Below are positions 63,830 through 64,000 of a DNA stretch of 64,000 nucleotides, piece by piece (position 1 is the stretch's first letter; each line of letters opens with the position of its first letter). The notes under the pieces are model-generated. The model was not told the origin of the DNA. It searched no databases and saw nothing but the letters and a program-made list of their open reading frames with translations. This stretch comes from Hyaloraphidium curvatum. Taxonomy: Eukaryota; Monoblepharomycota; Hyaloraphidiomycetes; Hyaloraphidiales; Hyaloraphidiaceae. Location: positions 310,001 to 374,000 of the forward strand of contig JAIVFI010000020.1 of assembly GCA_025558095.1 (NCBI GenBank), given 5' to 3'. Made by a program: the position numbers and the translations under genes.

Positions 63830-64000
63830 ATGGGGTTCCTGCCACGACGCCTCATACTCTACGGGACTTTTGCATGGCTGTCGGTGCTCCTTGCCACCGG
63901 CTCGCTGCGCCTCCCCGGTGGTCGGACCGAATCCTGGGACGCACTCGGCAGCGCCCCTTTGCGACCGCCGCCGGCCCGCCTCGGCGAGCTGTCGGTCGCC
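63830..64000 (+). CDS. N-terminus of a type II membrane or secreted protein (partial)
   Basis: A frame opens at an ATG (63830) and runs off the right edge after 57 codons. It begins with a basic MGFLPRRL and a hydrophobic stretch (ILYGTFAWLSVLLATGSL), then a Pro/Gly/Arg-rich stem. That is the pattern of a Golgi glycosyltransferase anchor or a signal peptide. The product cannot be named from this fragment. It is divergent from the SMYD gene, with only 73 bases between starts. Confidence 0.5.
   Translation, partial: MGFLPRRLILYGTFAWLSVLLATGSLRLPGGRTESWDALGSAPLRPPPARLGELSVA

Overview
This is a eukaryotic window that I read as fungal, very GC-rich and densely packed: about 41 genes or gene remnants in 64 kb. 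Most genes are split by small GT-AG introns of 45-70 nt. Fungal identity is inferred from gene content: a Vam7-type PX-SNARE, a Snx41/Atg20-type sorting nexin, a Dbf2/Sid2-type NDR kinase, a PNS1/CTL transporter, ILV6, Hel2/ZNF598, Sae2/CtIP, Cns1/TTC4 and a Pho80-type cyclin. A stand-alone SRA-YDG methyl-DNA reader, a SMYD-type SET-MYND protein, an ATP-type diacylglycerol kinase and a Cys-rich transmembrane SH3 protein suggest an early-diverging (chytrid-like) lineage or a basidiomycete relative rather than a budding yeast. This placement is inference. Exon models were built by hand, requiring intron phases to close and the joined protein to match family motifs.

Layout. 0-10 kb: 3' end of an unknown gene, pirin (-) divergent from YOS1 (+), MTHFR (-) divergent from a first synaptobrevin (+), which converges on a second synaptobrevin (-), itself divergent from COG3 (+). 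10-20 kb: a small membrane protein, a 5'-truncated adenosine-specific kinase domain, an unknown coiled-coil protein, a GST-kappa-like protein, a LEA-like repeat protein, diacylglycerol kinase, an unknown type II membrane glycoprotein and the SRA protein. 20-30 kb: a large acrB-like coiled-coil membrane protein, the NDR kinase, an unknown disordered protein and the PX-BAR nexin. 30-42 kb: SETD-type methyltransferase, a small unknown, a fusion of a PglD/NeuD-like acyltransferase with a DegT-family sugar aminotransferase, a membrane protein, an acidic unknown, the Cys-rich TM-SH3 protein, PIG-L, CNS1 and a DUF1294 protein. 41-50 kb: Sae2/CtIP and a damaged tandem pair of mitochondrial PPR-like genes flanking a small gene, then Vam7. 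50-64 kb: DUF599 protein, ILV6, a second PglD-like acyltransferase, cyclin, PNS1, Hel2, a DUSP11-like phosphatase, a SMYD protein and the start of a type II membrane protein.

Themes. Membrane traffic is well represented (YOS1, two R-SNAREs, COG3, Vam7, Snx41). The most unusual content is a candidate nucleotide-amino-sugar module: the acyltransferase-aminotransferase fusion at 32.1-34.0 kb and its acyltransferase-only paralogue at 52.9-53.7 kb, both intronless and bacterial in family affinity. Other notable points are two genes whose first coding exon appears to be the ATG alone, a 10-nt and a 19-nt microexon at matching places in the two synaptobrevins, the adenosine-specific kinase remnant with a tandem duplication inside an intron, and the decaying PPR duplicate.
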